Below are positions 16,966-24,825 of a stretch of 64,000 nucleotides of DNA, piece after piece. Source of the DNA: Mycolicibacterium brisbanense. Lineage in GTDB: Bacteria; Actinomycetota; Actinomycetes; Mycobacteriales; Mycobacteriaceae. The position numbers were made by a program, and so were the translations under genes. Position 1 is the first letter of the stretch, and each line of letters begins with the position of its first letter. The notes below the pieces were generated by a model. That model had not been told where the DNA came from. It worked only from the letters and a program-made list of their open reading frames with translations, and did no database searches. The stretch spans positions 62,001 to 126,000 of the forward strand of contig NZ_BCSX01000051.1 of assembly GCF_001570425.1 (NCBI RefSeq), read 5' to 3'.

Positions 16966-17005
16966 CGCGAAACCCATCCCAACATCCATTGGAAACGAGG
17001 TCACG

Positions 17006-17161
17006 ATGATCGTCTTCGGAGCGATACTGCTCATTCTCGGATTGGTGTTCAACATCTACCTGCTCTGGGTGATCGGCATCATTCTGCTGGTCATCGGGGC
17101 GGTGTTCTGGTTACTGGGCTCGATCGGCCGTCCGGTCGCGGGCCGGCGCGTCTGGTATTGA
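17006..17161 (+). CDS. DUF6131-like small membrane protein
   Basis: 51 residues (ATG 17006, stop 17159-17161) with RBS GGAAACGAGG. Almost entirely hydrophobic: two membrane segments separated by NIYLLWVIG, ending in LGSIGRPVAGRR. This pattern (MIV..ILLxIGLxxxIYxLWxIG) matches the DUF6131 group of tiny actinobacterial membrane proteins as I remember them. It is likely cotranscribed with the preceding gene from the SigF promoter, and is closed by a strong terminator. Confidence 0.72.
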   Translation: MIVFGAILLILGLVFNIYLLWVIGIILLVIGAVFWLLGSIGRPVAGRRVWY

Positions 17162-17178
17162 CCTGCGCGCGTTGAGTT

Positions 17179-17221
17179 GATTTCGCCGGGCTGACGGATT
17201 GTTCGTCGGTCCGGCGAAATC
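17179..17221. terminator. hairpin terminator
   Basis: Perfect 11-bp arms GATTTCGCCGG (17179-17189) and CCGGCGAAATC (17211-17221), with a weaker inner stem in the loop. It lies 17 bases after the stop of the DUF6131-like gene. Confidence 0.75.
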
Positions 17222-17288
17222 GTTCTACTGTGGATACAGCCCCGCGCAGGGGCAGCAGGGCCAGCAGTTATGGCGGGAAGGAGCAGCC

Positions 17289-17597
17289 ATGAAGGGTCCG
17301 AAAGATCCGGTGGATCACGCCAGGACGACGCGGCCGCACGCCGGGGAGTCGATGAAGGACAACGCGATCATGCCCGCGCTCGTCGTGATCGGTCTGGCGC
17401 TGGTGTTGTTCGTCGCTTGCCTGTCCGCCTTCGCGACGGGCCATTCCGATGTCGGGTTCACCGTGGGCAGCCTGTCCGCGGCGGGGTTCCTCGTCGGGTC
17501 GCTGTGGCTGGCGTTCGAACACATCAGGGTCAGGCGCATCGAAGAGCGTTGGTACGCCGAGCATCCGAGCGTGATGCGGCAACGGCCCAGCAGCTGA
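17289..17597 (+). CDS. usfY: UsfY family protein (SigF-associated membrane protein)
   Basis: 102 residues from the ATG at 17289 (RBS GGAAGGAGCAGCC). It matches M. tuberculosis UsfY as I recall it: DPVDHARTTRPHAGES near the start, two membrane segments (ALVVIGLALVLFVACLSAFATGH; VGSLSAAGFLVGSLWLAFEH) and the end RVRRIEERWYAEHP. UsfY genes lie close to sigF in mycobacteria; the molecular role is unknown. In this window sigF is about 3 kb downstream, with other SigF-type genes between. I see no good SigF-type promoter directly upstream. Confidence 0.85.
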   Translation: MKGPKDPVDHARTTRPHAGESMKDNAIMPALVVIGLALVLFVACLSAFATGHSDVGFTVGSLSAAGFLVGSLWLAFEHIRVRRIEERWYAEHPSVMRQRPSS

Positions 17598-17664
17598 TCG
17601 CGCCGTCACAATTGCACAAGGCCACCAGCCGGAACCCGGCCGGACGGGAAATTGCGGCGCCCGA

Positions 17665-18009
17665 TCAAGGCCGGAAGGTCAGTGCGAGTACGGCGAAATC
17701 GATAGCCAGAAGTGCCAACGCGACAAGGGGAACCACGACGCCGCGGCGCAGTCGCGCGGTGAATGCCGTCACCACGATGGTCACGACGGGGACCACGAGC
17801 GCGCCGTAGAACAGAATCCCGAACCAGAGTTCATTGGGCCCTTTGTGGGCGCACGTCTGGTCGGTGCAGCCGGCCAGGCTCATCACCGCCGCCATGCCGT
17901 ACAGAAACACCGCTATCGCCGCGGGAATCGTCAGAATCGCAAGCACCCAGGTCGCGGACAGCCGTCGCTTTTGCTCCGTGCGCTGAGTGTCTGTGTGTGA
18001 CTCGGTCAT
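17665..18009 (-). CDS. hypothetical three-TM membrane protein
   Basis: 114 residues from the ATG at 18009. After a charged N-terminus come three hydrophobic segments (TWVLAILTIPAAIAVFLYGM; LWFGILFYGALVVPVVTIVV; VVVPLVALALLAIDFAVLAL) and a short external loop with two cysteines (GCTDQTCAHKG). No family recognised. It is divergent from the F420-dependent oxidoreductase gene, 50 bases apart, and convergent with usfY. Confidence 0.7.
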   Translation of the reverse strand: MTESHTDTQRTEQKRRLSATWVLAILTIPAAIAVFLYGMAAVMSLAGCTDQTCAHKGPNELWFGILFYGALVVPVVTIVVTAFTARLRRGVVVPLVALALLAIDFAVLALTFRP

Positions 18010-18025
18010 GGCGGCTGGGTACCCA

Positions 18026-18050
18026 GTTTCACCAAGACATGCACGGGTAT
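18026..18050 (+). promoter_or_regulatory. SigF-type promoter (GTTT-N15-GGGTAT)
   Basis: GTTT at 18026-18029 and GGGTAT at 18045-18050, spacing 15; an exact match. The ATG at 18060 follows after 9 bases, so the F420 oxidoreductase message should be leaderless or nearly so. Confidence 0.8.
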
Positions 18051-18059
18051 TCGATCCGC

Positions 18060-19046
18060 ATGACGCGATTCGGATACACGTTGATGACCGAACAGAGCGG
18101 ACCCCGCGATCTCGTTGACTACGCGGTTGCCGCGGAGCAGGCAGGGTTCGATTTCGAGGTGTGCAGTGATCACTTCTCGCCCTGGCTGGCGACACAGGGA
18201 CACGCGCCCAACGCATGGCCGGTGCTGGGTGCCGTCGCCCACGCGACCCATTCGGTGCACCTCTATTCCTACGTGACCTGCCCGACCATCCGGTACCACC
18301 CAGCGGTGGTCGCGCAGCAGGCCGCGACCGTTCAGATCCTCTCCGATGGTCGGTTCACGCTCGGCTTGGGCACCGGAGAGAATCTCAACGAGCACGTCGT
18401 AGGGCGGGGCTGGCCCACCATCGAACGGCGACTCGACATGCTCGCCGAAGCAATCAAGATCATTCGAGAGTTGCTCGGGGGAGACCTGATCGACTTCCGG
18501 GGCCAGTATTTCGAAGTCGACTCGGCCCGCATCTGGGACATCCCGGACGAACCGGTGACCATCGGTGTCTCCATGACCGGCGGTAAGGCCGTGGAAAAGC
18601 TTGCGTTGCTTGCCGATCACCTGATCGACGTCGCTCCCGACCGCGCGATCGTCGACGAGTGGCGCGACAAGCGGCACGCCACCGGCGTGCTACCGGAAGG
18701 CCGCGTCATCGGGCAGATCCCGGTGTGCTGGGACACCGACCGGGACCGCGCCGTCAAGCGGGCGCACGAACAATTCCGGTGGTTTGCCGGAGGTTGGTCG
18801 GTGAACGCCGACCTGCCCACACCCGCGGGATTCGCCGCCGCCACGCAGTTCGTCAGGCCTGAAGATGTCGCGTCGGCCATCCCGTGCGGCCCCGACCTCG
18901 ACGCCATCATCGAATCTGTCGACGAATACCGCAAGGCCGGTTTCACCGACATCGCGCTCGTCCAGATCGGCGGCGACAGCCAAGAGCACTTCCTGAACGA
19001 GGCGGCCAAACCCCTGCTGGCCGCGCTGCGTGCCGAGCTCAACTGA
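18060..19046 (+). CDS. TIGR03557-type F420-dependent LLM-class oxidoreductase
   Basis: 328 residues from ATG 18060; the frame extends upstream but that part overlaps the promoter and a divergent gene. A luciferase-like TIM barrel: TRFGYTLMTEQSGPRDLVDYAV, the EVCSDHFSPWLATQGHAP loop and FTLGLGTGENLNEHVVG typical of F420-dependent glucose-6-phosphate dehydrogenase relatives (TIGR03557). It should use coenzyme F420, whose biosynthesis genes fbiA and fbiB are in this same window, to oxidise or reduce an unknown substrate. Expression is expected from the SigF promoter immediately upstream. Confidence 0.9.
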   Translation: MTRFGYTLMTEQSGPRDLVDYAVAAEQAGFDFEVCSDHFSPWLATQGHAPNAWPVLGAVAHATHSVHLYSYVTCPTIRYHPAVVAQQAATVQILSDGRFTLGLGTGENLNEHVVGRGWPTIERRLDMLAEAIKIIRELLGGDLIDFRGQYFEVDSARIWDIPDEPVTIGVSMTGGKAVEKLALLADHLIDVAPDRAIVDEWRDKRHATGVLPEGRVIGQIPVCWDTDRDRAVKRAHEQFRWFAGGWSVNADLPTPAGFAAATQFVRPEDVASAIPCGPDLDAIIESVDEYRKAGFTDIALVQIGGDSQEHFLNEAAKPLLAALRAELN

Positions 19047-19057
19047 GCACCGTGACA

Positions 19058-19083
19058 GTTTTCACGGCAGAACCGGCGGGTAC
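19058..19083 (+). promoter_or_regulatory. SigF-type promoter (GTTT-N16-GGGTAC)
   Basis: GTTT at 19058-19061 and GGGTAC at 19078-19083, spacing 16, starting 11 bases after the oxidoreductase stop. The downstream leader of about 100 bases contains a tight palindrome (GCCTTGCC/GGCAAGGC, 19144-19160) before the ribosome site. Confidence 0.7.
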
Positions 19084-19191
19084 CCGCCTGCGTGTCGGGA
19101 GCCGATGTGGCCCAAGTCGATGCCCCGCAATCGTCGACCAAAGGCCTTGCCCGGCAAGGCAATCGAATCCGAAACGAAAGAGGGACGAGAT

Positions 19192-19428
19192 ATGACGAGC
19201 AACACGCAGACCGATACCGGCGCCGTGACAGGCACCGCGGACAAGGATTACAACCTCATCTGGTTCGTCGAAGCGTGCCTGAGCAATGCGCTGCGGATGG
19301 AGCAGTACTGTGCCGACGCGGAACGCCAGAAGGACACCGAACTCACCGAACTGTTCCGGCGCGCGCAGCACGAAAGCCGTAAGGGCGCCGAGGAAGGCAA
19401 GGCCCTGCTGGCCAGGCGCATCGCGTGA
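19192..19428 (+). CDS. small helical hypothetical protein, SigF-controlled
   Basis: 78 residues from the ATG at 19192 with AGAGGGACGAGAT as ribosome site. Predicted soluble and helical: NLIWFVEACLSNALRMEQYC, then AERQKDTELTELFRRAQHES and KGAEEGKALLARR, a pattern loosely like two helices of a ferritin-type bundle. No metal-binding EXXH is present, so this is only a shape impression. A SigF-type promoter lies about 110 bases upstream. Confidence 0.72.
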   Translation: MTSNTQTDTGAVTGTADKDYNLIWFVEACLSNALRMEQYCADAERQKDTELTELFRRAQHESRKGAEEGKALLARRIA

Positions 19429-19511
19429 CATAGCCGGGATCTGCCGGGGCTGCCGCTCATCGCCAGAGCGGTAGCCCTGATTGCTGCACAGTGAAGAACC
19501 GGGAGAGTCAC

Positions 19512-19537
19512 GTTTGGACTGGGCGGTTCGCGGGCAC
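19512..19537 (+). promoter_or_regulatory. probable SigF-type promoter of chaB-rsbW-sigF (one mismatch)
   Basis: GTTT at 19512-19515 and GGGCAC at 19532-19537, spacing 16; the -10 has C for the T of GGGTA. It is in the right place to drive chaB and the following rsbW and sigF genes, which would make sigF autoregulated. Confidence 0.55.
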
Positions 19538-19609
19538 TAGACCAGAGGAATTACCCGAGCTGCGGTCGAAATCTCGAATCCGCCGATACCACCGAGAGGA
19601 GCGGGAACA

Positions 19610-20026
19610 TTGCCGAAGACCACCAGGCAGGGTCAGGCCAAGCAAAGCGAACTGCCGAGTACGTTGAAGAAATCGGACGCCAAGGCACAGCGGACGTTCG
19701 CCAAGGCGCATGACTCGGCCGTGGAATCCTACGGTGAGGGTCAGCGTGCGCATCGCGTCGCGTACTCGGCACTCAAACACAGCTATGAGAAGGTCGGCGA
19801 CCACTGGGAAGCCAAGGACCACAAAGGGCCGTCCGACGCCCGGGCCCGCAGCGGGGGCCCGAATGCCAAGGGCGCTTCCGCAGAAGGTGTCGACGCCAAT
19901 GCCAGCAAGAAGCATCTGCTGGAGGTGGCTCGCCGACTCGACATTCGCGGCCGTACCACCATGGACAAAAAGGAACTTGTCAACGCAATCGAGAAAGAGA
20001 ATCGCAAGGAATCACGCAAACGGTGA
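19610..20026 (+). CDS. chaB: ChaB family protein with C-terminal Rho-N-like domain
   Basis: 138 residues starting at TTG 19610, supported by GAGAGGAGCGGG just upstream. N-terminal ChaB domain (SELPSTLKKSDAKAQRTFAK, HDSAVESYGEG, HRVAYSALKHSYEKVGDHW); C-terminal 45 residues (SKKHLLEVARRLDIRGRTTM then KKELVNAIEKENRK) look like the Rho N-terminal/SAP-type nucleic-acid-binding fold. The linker is rich in Gly, Ala and Lys. It directly precedes rsbW and sigF and, in M. smegmatis, chaB is known as SigF-linked (recalled). The role is uncertain. Confidence 0.85.
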   Translation: MPKTTRQGQAKQSELPSTLKKSDAKAQRTFAKAHDSAVESYGEGQRAHRVAYSALKHSYEKVGDHWEAKDHKGPSDARARSGGPNAKGASAEGVDANASKKHLLEVARRLDIRGRTTMDKKELVNAIEKENRKESRKR

Positions 20027-20117
20027 AATGTTGTCTCAATCCATCCGCCGGCACCGCATGGAAGCGGTGAAACCGATCGCCGGGAGTATCGTGGGCACGA
20101 AAATGCCTGGAGGTTAC

Positions 20118-20540
20118 ATGGCCCAAGACAATCCACCCGGCGCAGGCGCGCGGTCCGTCGAATTGAGGGTCGCGGCCAGAGTGGAAAACCTCGCGGTGGT
20201 GAGGACGTTGGTGGGCGCCGCCGCCACATTCGAGGATCTCGACTTCGACATGGTGGCCGACCTGCGACTGGCAGTGGACGAAGCCTGCACCGCGTTGATC
20301 CGGTCGGCACTGCCGGATTCGACGCTCGTCGTGGTGATCGACCCGCGTGACGACCAGGTGGTCATCACGGCGTCGACCACCTGCCGGGTTGAACGCGTCG
20401 TGGAGCCCGGCAGTTTCAGCTGGCATGTCTTGACGTCATTGGCGCACGAGGTACGGACCTTTACCGACGGCCAAGGTGCCGACGCCGGCGCGGTCTTCGG
20501 TATCTCGCTGACAGCAAGGCGAGCGAGCCTATTGCAGTGA
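20118..20540 (+). CDS. rsbW: RsbW/UsfX anti-sigma F factor (HATPase kinase-like)
   Basis: 140 residues from ATG 20118 (RBS CTGGAGGTTAC). GHKL ATPase-like anti-sigma factor: VELRVAARVENLAVVRTLVG, the N-box region DLRLAVDEACTALI, and the C-terminal strand FGISLTARR. In mycobacteria UsfX/RsbW binds SigF and blocks it until STAS antagonists compete. The gene end overlaps the sigF start (GTGA), giving the coupled synthesis typical of a sigma/anti-sigma pair. Confidence 0.92.
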   Translation: MAQDNPPGAGARSVELRVAARVENLAVVRTLVGAAATFEDLDFDMVADLRLAVDEACTALIRSALPDSTLVVVIDPRDDQVVITASTTCRVERVVEPGSFSWHVLTSLAHEVRTFTDGQGADAGAVFGISLTARRASLLQ

Positions 20541-21289
20541 CCTCGGAATATGCGGACGTCCTCGACATGTTCCGTGTGCTCGGCGGGTTGGACGAACATT
20601 CGCCGGCCTACGCGGAGCAACGCGAACAGATCGTCAGCCGGTGCCTGCCGCTGGCGGACCATATCGCTCGTCGCTTCGACGGGCGTGGTGAATCGCGAGA
20701 AGATCTCGTACAAGTAGCCCGAGTCGGGCTGGTCAATGCCGTCAACCGGTTCGACGTCGAAACCGGCTCGGACTTCGTGTCCTTCGCCGTGCCGACAATC
20801 ATGGGCGAGGTCCGGCGTCACTTCCGTGACAACAGCTGGTCGGTCAAGGTGCCACGGCGACTCAAGGAACTGCACCTGCGGCTGGGAACGGCCACGTCCG
20901 AACTCTCGCAGCGGTTGGGCCGGGCGCCCACCGCGTCCGAACTGGCCGCTGAATTGGACATCGACCGCGACGAGATCGTCGAGGGGCTGGTCGCGGGCAG
21001 CTCGTACAACACCCTGTCCATCGACAGCGGGGGCAGCGGAGACGAGGATGCCCCCGCCATTGTCGACACCCTCGGTGATGTCGACACGGCGCTGGAGCGG
21101 ATCGAGAATCGCGAGACGCTCAGGCCGTTGCTGGCAGCGTTGCCCGAGCGGGAACGCACGGTGCTGATCCTGCGGTTCTTCGAATCGCAAACCCAGACGC
21201 AGATCGCCGAGCGCGTCGGGGTCTCGCAGATGCACGTGTCGCGGTTGCTCGCGAAATCGCTAGCGCGATTGCGGGACCAGTTGCAGTGA
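20537..21289 (+). CDS. sigF: RNA polymerase sigma factor SigF
   Basis: 250 residues, GTG start overlapping the rsbW stop. Group 3 (SigB/SigF-type) sigma factor: region 2 (SREDLVQVARVGLVNAVNRF, then FVSFAVPTIMGEVRRHFRDN), region 3 (RLKELHLRLGTATSELSQRL), and region 4 (ERERTVLILRFFESQTQTQI, then VGVSQMHVSRLLAKSLARLR). It directs RNA polymerase to the GTTT/GGGTA promoters found in this window during stationary phase and stress. Its last 30 bases overlap the convergent STAS gene. Confidence 0.97.
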   Translation: MTSEYADVLDMFRVLGGLDEHSPAYAEQREQIVSRCLPLADHIARRFDGRGESREDLVQVARVGLVNAVNRFDVETGSDFVSFAVPTIMGEVRRHFRDNSWSVKVPRRLKELHLRLGTATSELSQRLGRAPTASELAAELDIDRDEIVEGLVAGSSYNTLSIDSGGSGDEDAPAIVDTLGDVDTALERIENRETLRPLLAALPERERTVLILRFFESQTQTQIAERVGVSQMHVSRLLAKSLARLRDQLQ

Positions 21290-21679
21290 CCGCGCAGCCT
21301 TGGCATCGAGTTCGCTGAGGGCCTTGGACACCGTCGGGTAGACCGGCAGCGTCGCGGTGCTGAGTCTCAGCAGACGATCGACCGCGGGGCAGGACGTGAG
21401 GCCCCACGCCACGCTCTTGGCGCTGCACTTGCCGTCGAGGTCTTCGAGCGCCGCGAGCCCCGCGGTGCCGAAGAACTCGACGCCGGCCAGGTCGATGACC
21501 AACCTGCGGGTGTGAAACGTGTGGCGCATCGCGTATGTCGTGAACTCCGGTGCCGAGGCGGCATCCAGTTCGCCATGAACAGTGATCACGGCCGCTGATT
21601 GGGGAAGCCAGCGTGTGGCAAACGACGCGGTGTGGCCGCCACCGGCTGTCATGGGTGCGGTCGGTGAGGTGACGTGCAT
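21260..21679 (-). CDS. STAS domain anti-sigma factor antagonist, convergent with sigF
   Basis: 139 residues. STAS core: AAVITVHGELDAASAPEFTT, LVIDLAGVEFFGTAGLAALE with a Thr (FFGT) at the phosphorylation site, and a C-terminal helix. It is likely an antagonist of RsbW-type anti-sigma factors. The gene overlaps the end of sigF by 30 bases in antisense, so each transcript could affect the other. A second STAS gene is at 11687-12103. Confidence 0.88.
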   Translation of the reverse strand: MHVTSPTAPMTAGGGHTASFATRWLPQSAAVITVHGELDAASAPEFTTYAMRHTFHTRRLVIDLAGVEFFGTAGLAALEDLDGKCSAKSVAWGLTSCPAVDRLLRLSTATLPVYPTVSKALSELDAKAARSLQLVPQSR

Positions 21680-21856
21680 TGTGACTCCATCAGTCGGAAT
21701 ACATGTATTCGTTCTGTGGCGCGTGTAACGGGGAAGGACGGGAGTTCCGCCTGTTACGTCGTGGACGCCGCAGCGGCTGTGAACTCAACCTGCTTCGAAC
21801 ACTACGCCCCCTGCCATGGGGGGACAACCAATCGCGGCTGGGTCCAGACTGTGCGT

Positions 21857-22405
21857 ATGCCGAAGTGTGGGTCTGTGGCCGCAGTGGTGCTCGCCGCGGG
21901 CGGCGGAACTCGATTCGGTATGCCGAAAGTTCTTGCCGGACAAGGGGAATGGCTGCGCATCGCGGTAGATGCACTCAGCGAAGGCGGATGCGCGGACGTT
22001 GTGGTGGTGCTGGGCGCCGCTGTCGTCGACGTCCCGCAGCCCGCCCGCGCCGTGGTGACCCCGAACTGGCGAGACGGCCTCGCGGCCTCGCTGCGGGCCG
22101 GGATCCTCGCCGTCGAGGCCAGTCCGGTCGACGCCGTGCTGCTGCACCTGGTCGACACCCCGGACGTCGGGGCTGATGTGGTGCGCCGGGTCCTCGCCGC
22201 GGCTCCGCGCTCCGGCCTGGCCCGTGCGGTCTACCAGGGTCGTCCGGGGCATCCGGTGCTGATCGCGCGCAGGCATTGGCCGGCGCTGCTGGAATCACTG
22301 CACGGCGACGAGGGCGCCCGGGTCTTCCTGCGCGGACGCGACGACGTCGAGGCGGTGGAGTGCGGTGATCTGGCCACCGGTGCCGATGTCGACGTCAGGC
22401 GGTGA
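21857..22405 (+). CDS. MobA/MocA-like nucleotidyltransferase
   Basis: 182 residues from ATG 21857 (GTG 21851 is an alternative). N-terminal nucleotide-binding signature LAAGGGTRFGMPKVL, then HLVDTPDVGADVVRRVLAAA and the GRPGHPVLIARRHW box seen in MobA-like/MocA enzymes that transfer CMP or GMP to the molybdopterin cofactor. No molybdenum genes are adjacent, so it may act on another cofactor or on a xanthine-dehydrogenase-type cofactor from elsewhere. Confidence 0.82.
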   Translation: MPKCGSVAAVVLAAGGGTRFGMPKVLAGQGEWLRIAVDALSEGGCADVVVVLGAAVVDVPQPARAVVTPNWRDGLAASLRAGILAVEASPVDAVLLHLVDTPDVGADVVRRVLAAAPRSGLARAVYQGRPGHPVLIARRHWPALLESLHGDEGARVFLRGRDDVEAVECGDLATGADVDVRR

Positions 22406-22423
22406 CGCTGTCCCGACCGGACC

Positions 22424-22756
22424 TCACGTGTGCACCTCAAGTCCCAGTACGGCCTCCGCATACCGCCGCACGGTGTCCTCGGAGATCGCGGCGGCATCCT
22501 CGAAGCCAGGACGGCCCCGGCTGCTCATGAACCCGGTGACGGGGTCGAGTGTCACCTCGGCGAGCAGCTCGCCGGTGGTGGGCTCGCATACGGCCCACGT
22601 GTAGCGGGTGTCATCGGCCCAGCCGTCCTCGGCGTCGTGGACGTAGTCCAGGTCCGTCTCGCCCAGATCGGCGAGTGCTGGCCGGTCGTCGACGCGGTCA
22701 TCGGCGCGAAGCCCGCGCAGATACCACTGGCCGTTGTTGATCTCGACAGGTTCCAC
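22424..22756 (-). CDS. conserved hypothetical protein upstream of the sigF-accA3 junction
   Basis: 110 residues from the GTG at 22756 (GGGAGG just upstream); the longer frame to 22828 is less likely. The composition is normal for a soluble protein: WYLRGLRADDRVDDRPAL, then WADDTRYTWAVCEPTTGELL and a C-terminal RRYAEAVLGLE. The LRxLxxDD...WAVxxxxTGELLAEV order recalls part of GNAT/RimJ-like acyltransferases, but the acetyl-CoA loop is not evident. Convergent with the MobA-like gene. Confidence 0.68.
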   Translation of the reverse strand: MEPVEINNGQWYLRGLRADDRVDDRPALADLGETDLDYVHDAEDGWADDTRYTWAVCEPTTGELLAEVTLDPVTGFMSSRGRPGFEDAAAISEDTVRRYAEAVLGLEVHT

Positions 22757-22842
22757 ATGCCCTCCCGGAAATGGCGAATGGCCACCTATGACACAGGATT
22801 CACCAGAATCCGTGCCACAAGTGGCCACTCGGCGCGAAAGAC

Positions 22843-24639
22843 CTACTTGATCTCGGCGATCACGGTGCCCTGGGTGATGGCGGCGCCTGCCTCGACGGCC
22901 AGGCCGGTGATCACGCCGTCCTTGTGTGCGGTGACGGGGTTCTCCATCTTCATGGCCTCGAGCACCACCACCAGATCACCCGCGGCGACCTCCTGGCCCT
23001 CCTCGACGGCGACCTTGACCACGGTGCCCTGCATCGGGGCGGTCACCGAGTCACCCGACGCGGCAGACGCGCCGCCGCCGCCACGCTTGCGCGGCTTGGG
23101 CTTCTTGCGGATCACGCCTGCGGGGGCAGCCCCGCCACCGCCGCCGAGCGCCAGATCGCCGGGCAGCGACACCTCGAGGCGGCGTCCGCCGACCTCGACC
23201 ACGACGGTCTGCCGCGGGACGGTGTCCTCTTCCTCGATCGGGTCGCCGCCGGTGAACGGCTCGACGGTGTTGTTCCACTCGGTCTCGATCCACCGGGTGT
23301 GGACGTCGAACTTCTCGCCGTCACCGATGAACGCGGGGTCGGAGACCACGGCGCGGTGGAACGGGATGACGGTCGCCAGGCCCTCGACATGGAATTCGGC
23401 GAGTGCTCGGCGGGACCGTTCCAGCGCCTCTTCGCGGGTGGCGCCGGTGACGATCAGCTTGGACAGCATCGAGTCGAACTGGCCACCGATGACGGAGCCG
23501 GCCTCGACGCCGGAGTCCAGGCGCACACCGGGACCGGTGGGAATGTCATAGCGAGTAACTGGGCCGGGGGCGGGCAGGAAGCCGCGGCCGGCGTCCTCGC
23601 CGTTGATGCGGAACTCGAACGAGTGGCCGCGCGGGGTCGGGTCCTCGGTGATGTCGAGAGCCTCGCCGTTGGCGATCTTGAACTGCTGACGCACGAGGTC
23701 GATGCCGGAGGTCTCCTCGGTGACGGGGTGTTCCACCTGCAGGCGCGTGTTGACCTCGAGGAAGCTGATCAGACCGTCCTGGCCGACCAGGTACTCGACG
23801 GTGCCCGCGCCGTAGTAGCCGGCCTCCCGGCATATGCGCTTGGCCGACTCGTGGATCTCCTTGCGCTGTGCGTCGGTGAGGAACGGCGCCGGAGCCTCTT
23901 CGACCAGCTTCTGGAAGCGGCGCTGCAGCGAGCAGTCGCGAGTGCCTGCGACGACGACGTTGCCGTGCTGGTCGGCGATCACCTGGGCCTCGACGTGACG
24001 GGGCTTGTCGAGGTAGCGCTCGACGAAGCACTCACCACGGCCGAACGCGGCGACGGCCTCACGGACCGCCGATTCATACAGCTCAGGGATCTCTTCGAGG
24101 GTGCGGGCCACCTTCATGCCGCGGCCACCGCCGCCGAACGCAGCCTTGATCGCGACCGGGACGCCGTACTCCTTGGCGAACGCGACGACCTCGTCGGCGT
24201 CCTTGACCGGATCCGGGGTGCCGGGGACCAGCGGCGCCTGGGCGCGGGCGGCGATGTGCCGCGCGGTGACCTTGTCGCCGAGGTCGCGGATGGACTGCGG
24301 GCTGGGCCCGATCCAGATCAGCCCGGCGTCGATGACGGCCTGCGCGAAGTCGGCGTTCTCGCTCAGGAAGCCGTAGCCCGGGTGGATGGCGTTGGCGCCC
24401 GACTTCCGGGCGGCGTCCAGGAGCTTCTCGAAGACCAGGTAGGACTCGGCCGAGGTCTGTCCGCCGAGGGCGAACGCCTCGTCGGCGAGCCGTACGTGGG
24501 GGGCGTCGGCGTCGGGCTCGGCGTACACGGCCACGCTGGCCAGTCCGGCGTCCTTGGCGGCACGGATCACCCGTACCGCAATCTCCCCACGATTGGCGAC
24601 AAGCACCTTGGAGATCTTTGAGCTGGCGTGGTTGGCCAC
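22843..24639 (-). CDS. accA3: acyl-CoA carboxylase alpha subunit (biotin carboxylase plus BCCP)
   Basis: 598 residues. N-terminal biotin carboxylase with ATP-grasp fold (KVLVANRGEIAVRVIRAA, GGGGRGMKVA, EVNTRLQVEHPVTEE), linker, and C-terminal BCCP with the biotinylation motif EAMKMENP (Lys near 564). It carboxylates biotin for the AccD4/5/6 carboxyltransferases, giving malonyl-, methylmalonyl- and long acyl-malonyl-CoA for fatty and mycolic acid synthesis (established for mycobacteria). The biotin ligase birA and the partner subunits accD5 and accE5 are in the same window. Confidence 0.97.
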   Translation of the reverse strand: MANHASSKISKVLVANRGEIAVRVIRAAKDAGLASVAVYAEPDADAPHVRLADEAFALGGQTSAESYLVFEKLLDAARKSGANAIHPGYGFLSENADFAQAVIDAGLIWIGPSPQSIRDLGDKVTARHIAARAQAPLVPGTPDPVKDADEVVAFAKEYGVPVAIKAAFGGGGRGMKVARTLEEIPELYESAVREAVAAFGRGECFVERYLDKPRHVEAQVIADQHGNVVVAGTRDCSLQRRFQKLVEEAPAPFLTDAQRKEIHESAKRICREAGYYGAGTVEYLVGQDGLISFLEVNTRLQVEHPVTEETSGIDLVRQQFKIANGEALDITEDPTPRGHSFEFRINGEDAGRGFLPAPGPVTRYDIPTGPGVRLDSGVEAGSVIGGQFDSMLSKLIVTGATREEALERSRRALAEFHVEGLATVIPFHRAVVSDPAFIGDGEKFDVHTRWIETEWNNTVEPFTGGDPIEEEDTVPRQTVVVEVGGRRLEVSLPGDLALGGGGGAAPAGVIRKKPKPRKRGGGGASAASGDSVTAPMQGTVVKVAVEEGQEVAAGDLVVVLEAMKMENPVTAHKDGVITGLAVEAGAAITQGTVIAEIK

Positions 24640-24825
24640 GGTGCCTCCTCGGCAGGTTCTCTAAGAATCGTCTTTAAGAATGTATCGCGGGAAGTTTATG
24701 CGGCGCTCCTTAAGGCCCGGTGAGCCGGTCCGGTTACCGACAAGTAAGTTTTCGCGGAGTGCCAAGACGGCTTGTCAGAACGGTGACGCGTGGTGCCGTC
24801 GATGTGATCACGACCACATTTTTCG

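Noticed and set aside
17199..17289. Search for a SigF promoter directly before usfY
   Set aside because: Only a weak GGATAC with no GTTT at proper distance; I did not call it.
22924..24621. 565-codon plus-strand frame across accA3
   Set aside because: Antisense shadow; low-complexity Gly/Asp/Leu-rich product with no motif, while accA3 on the other strand is unmistakable.
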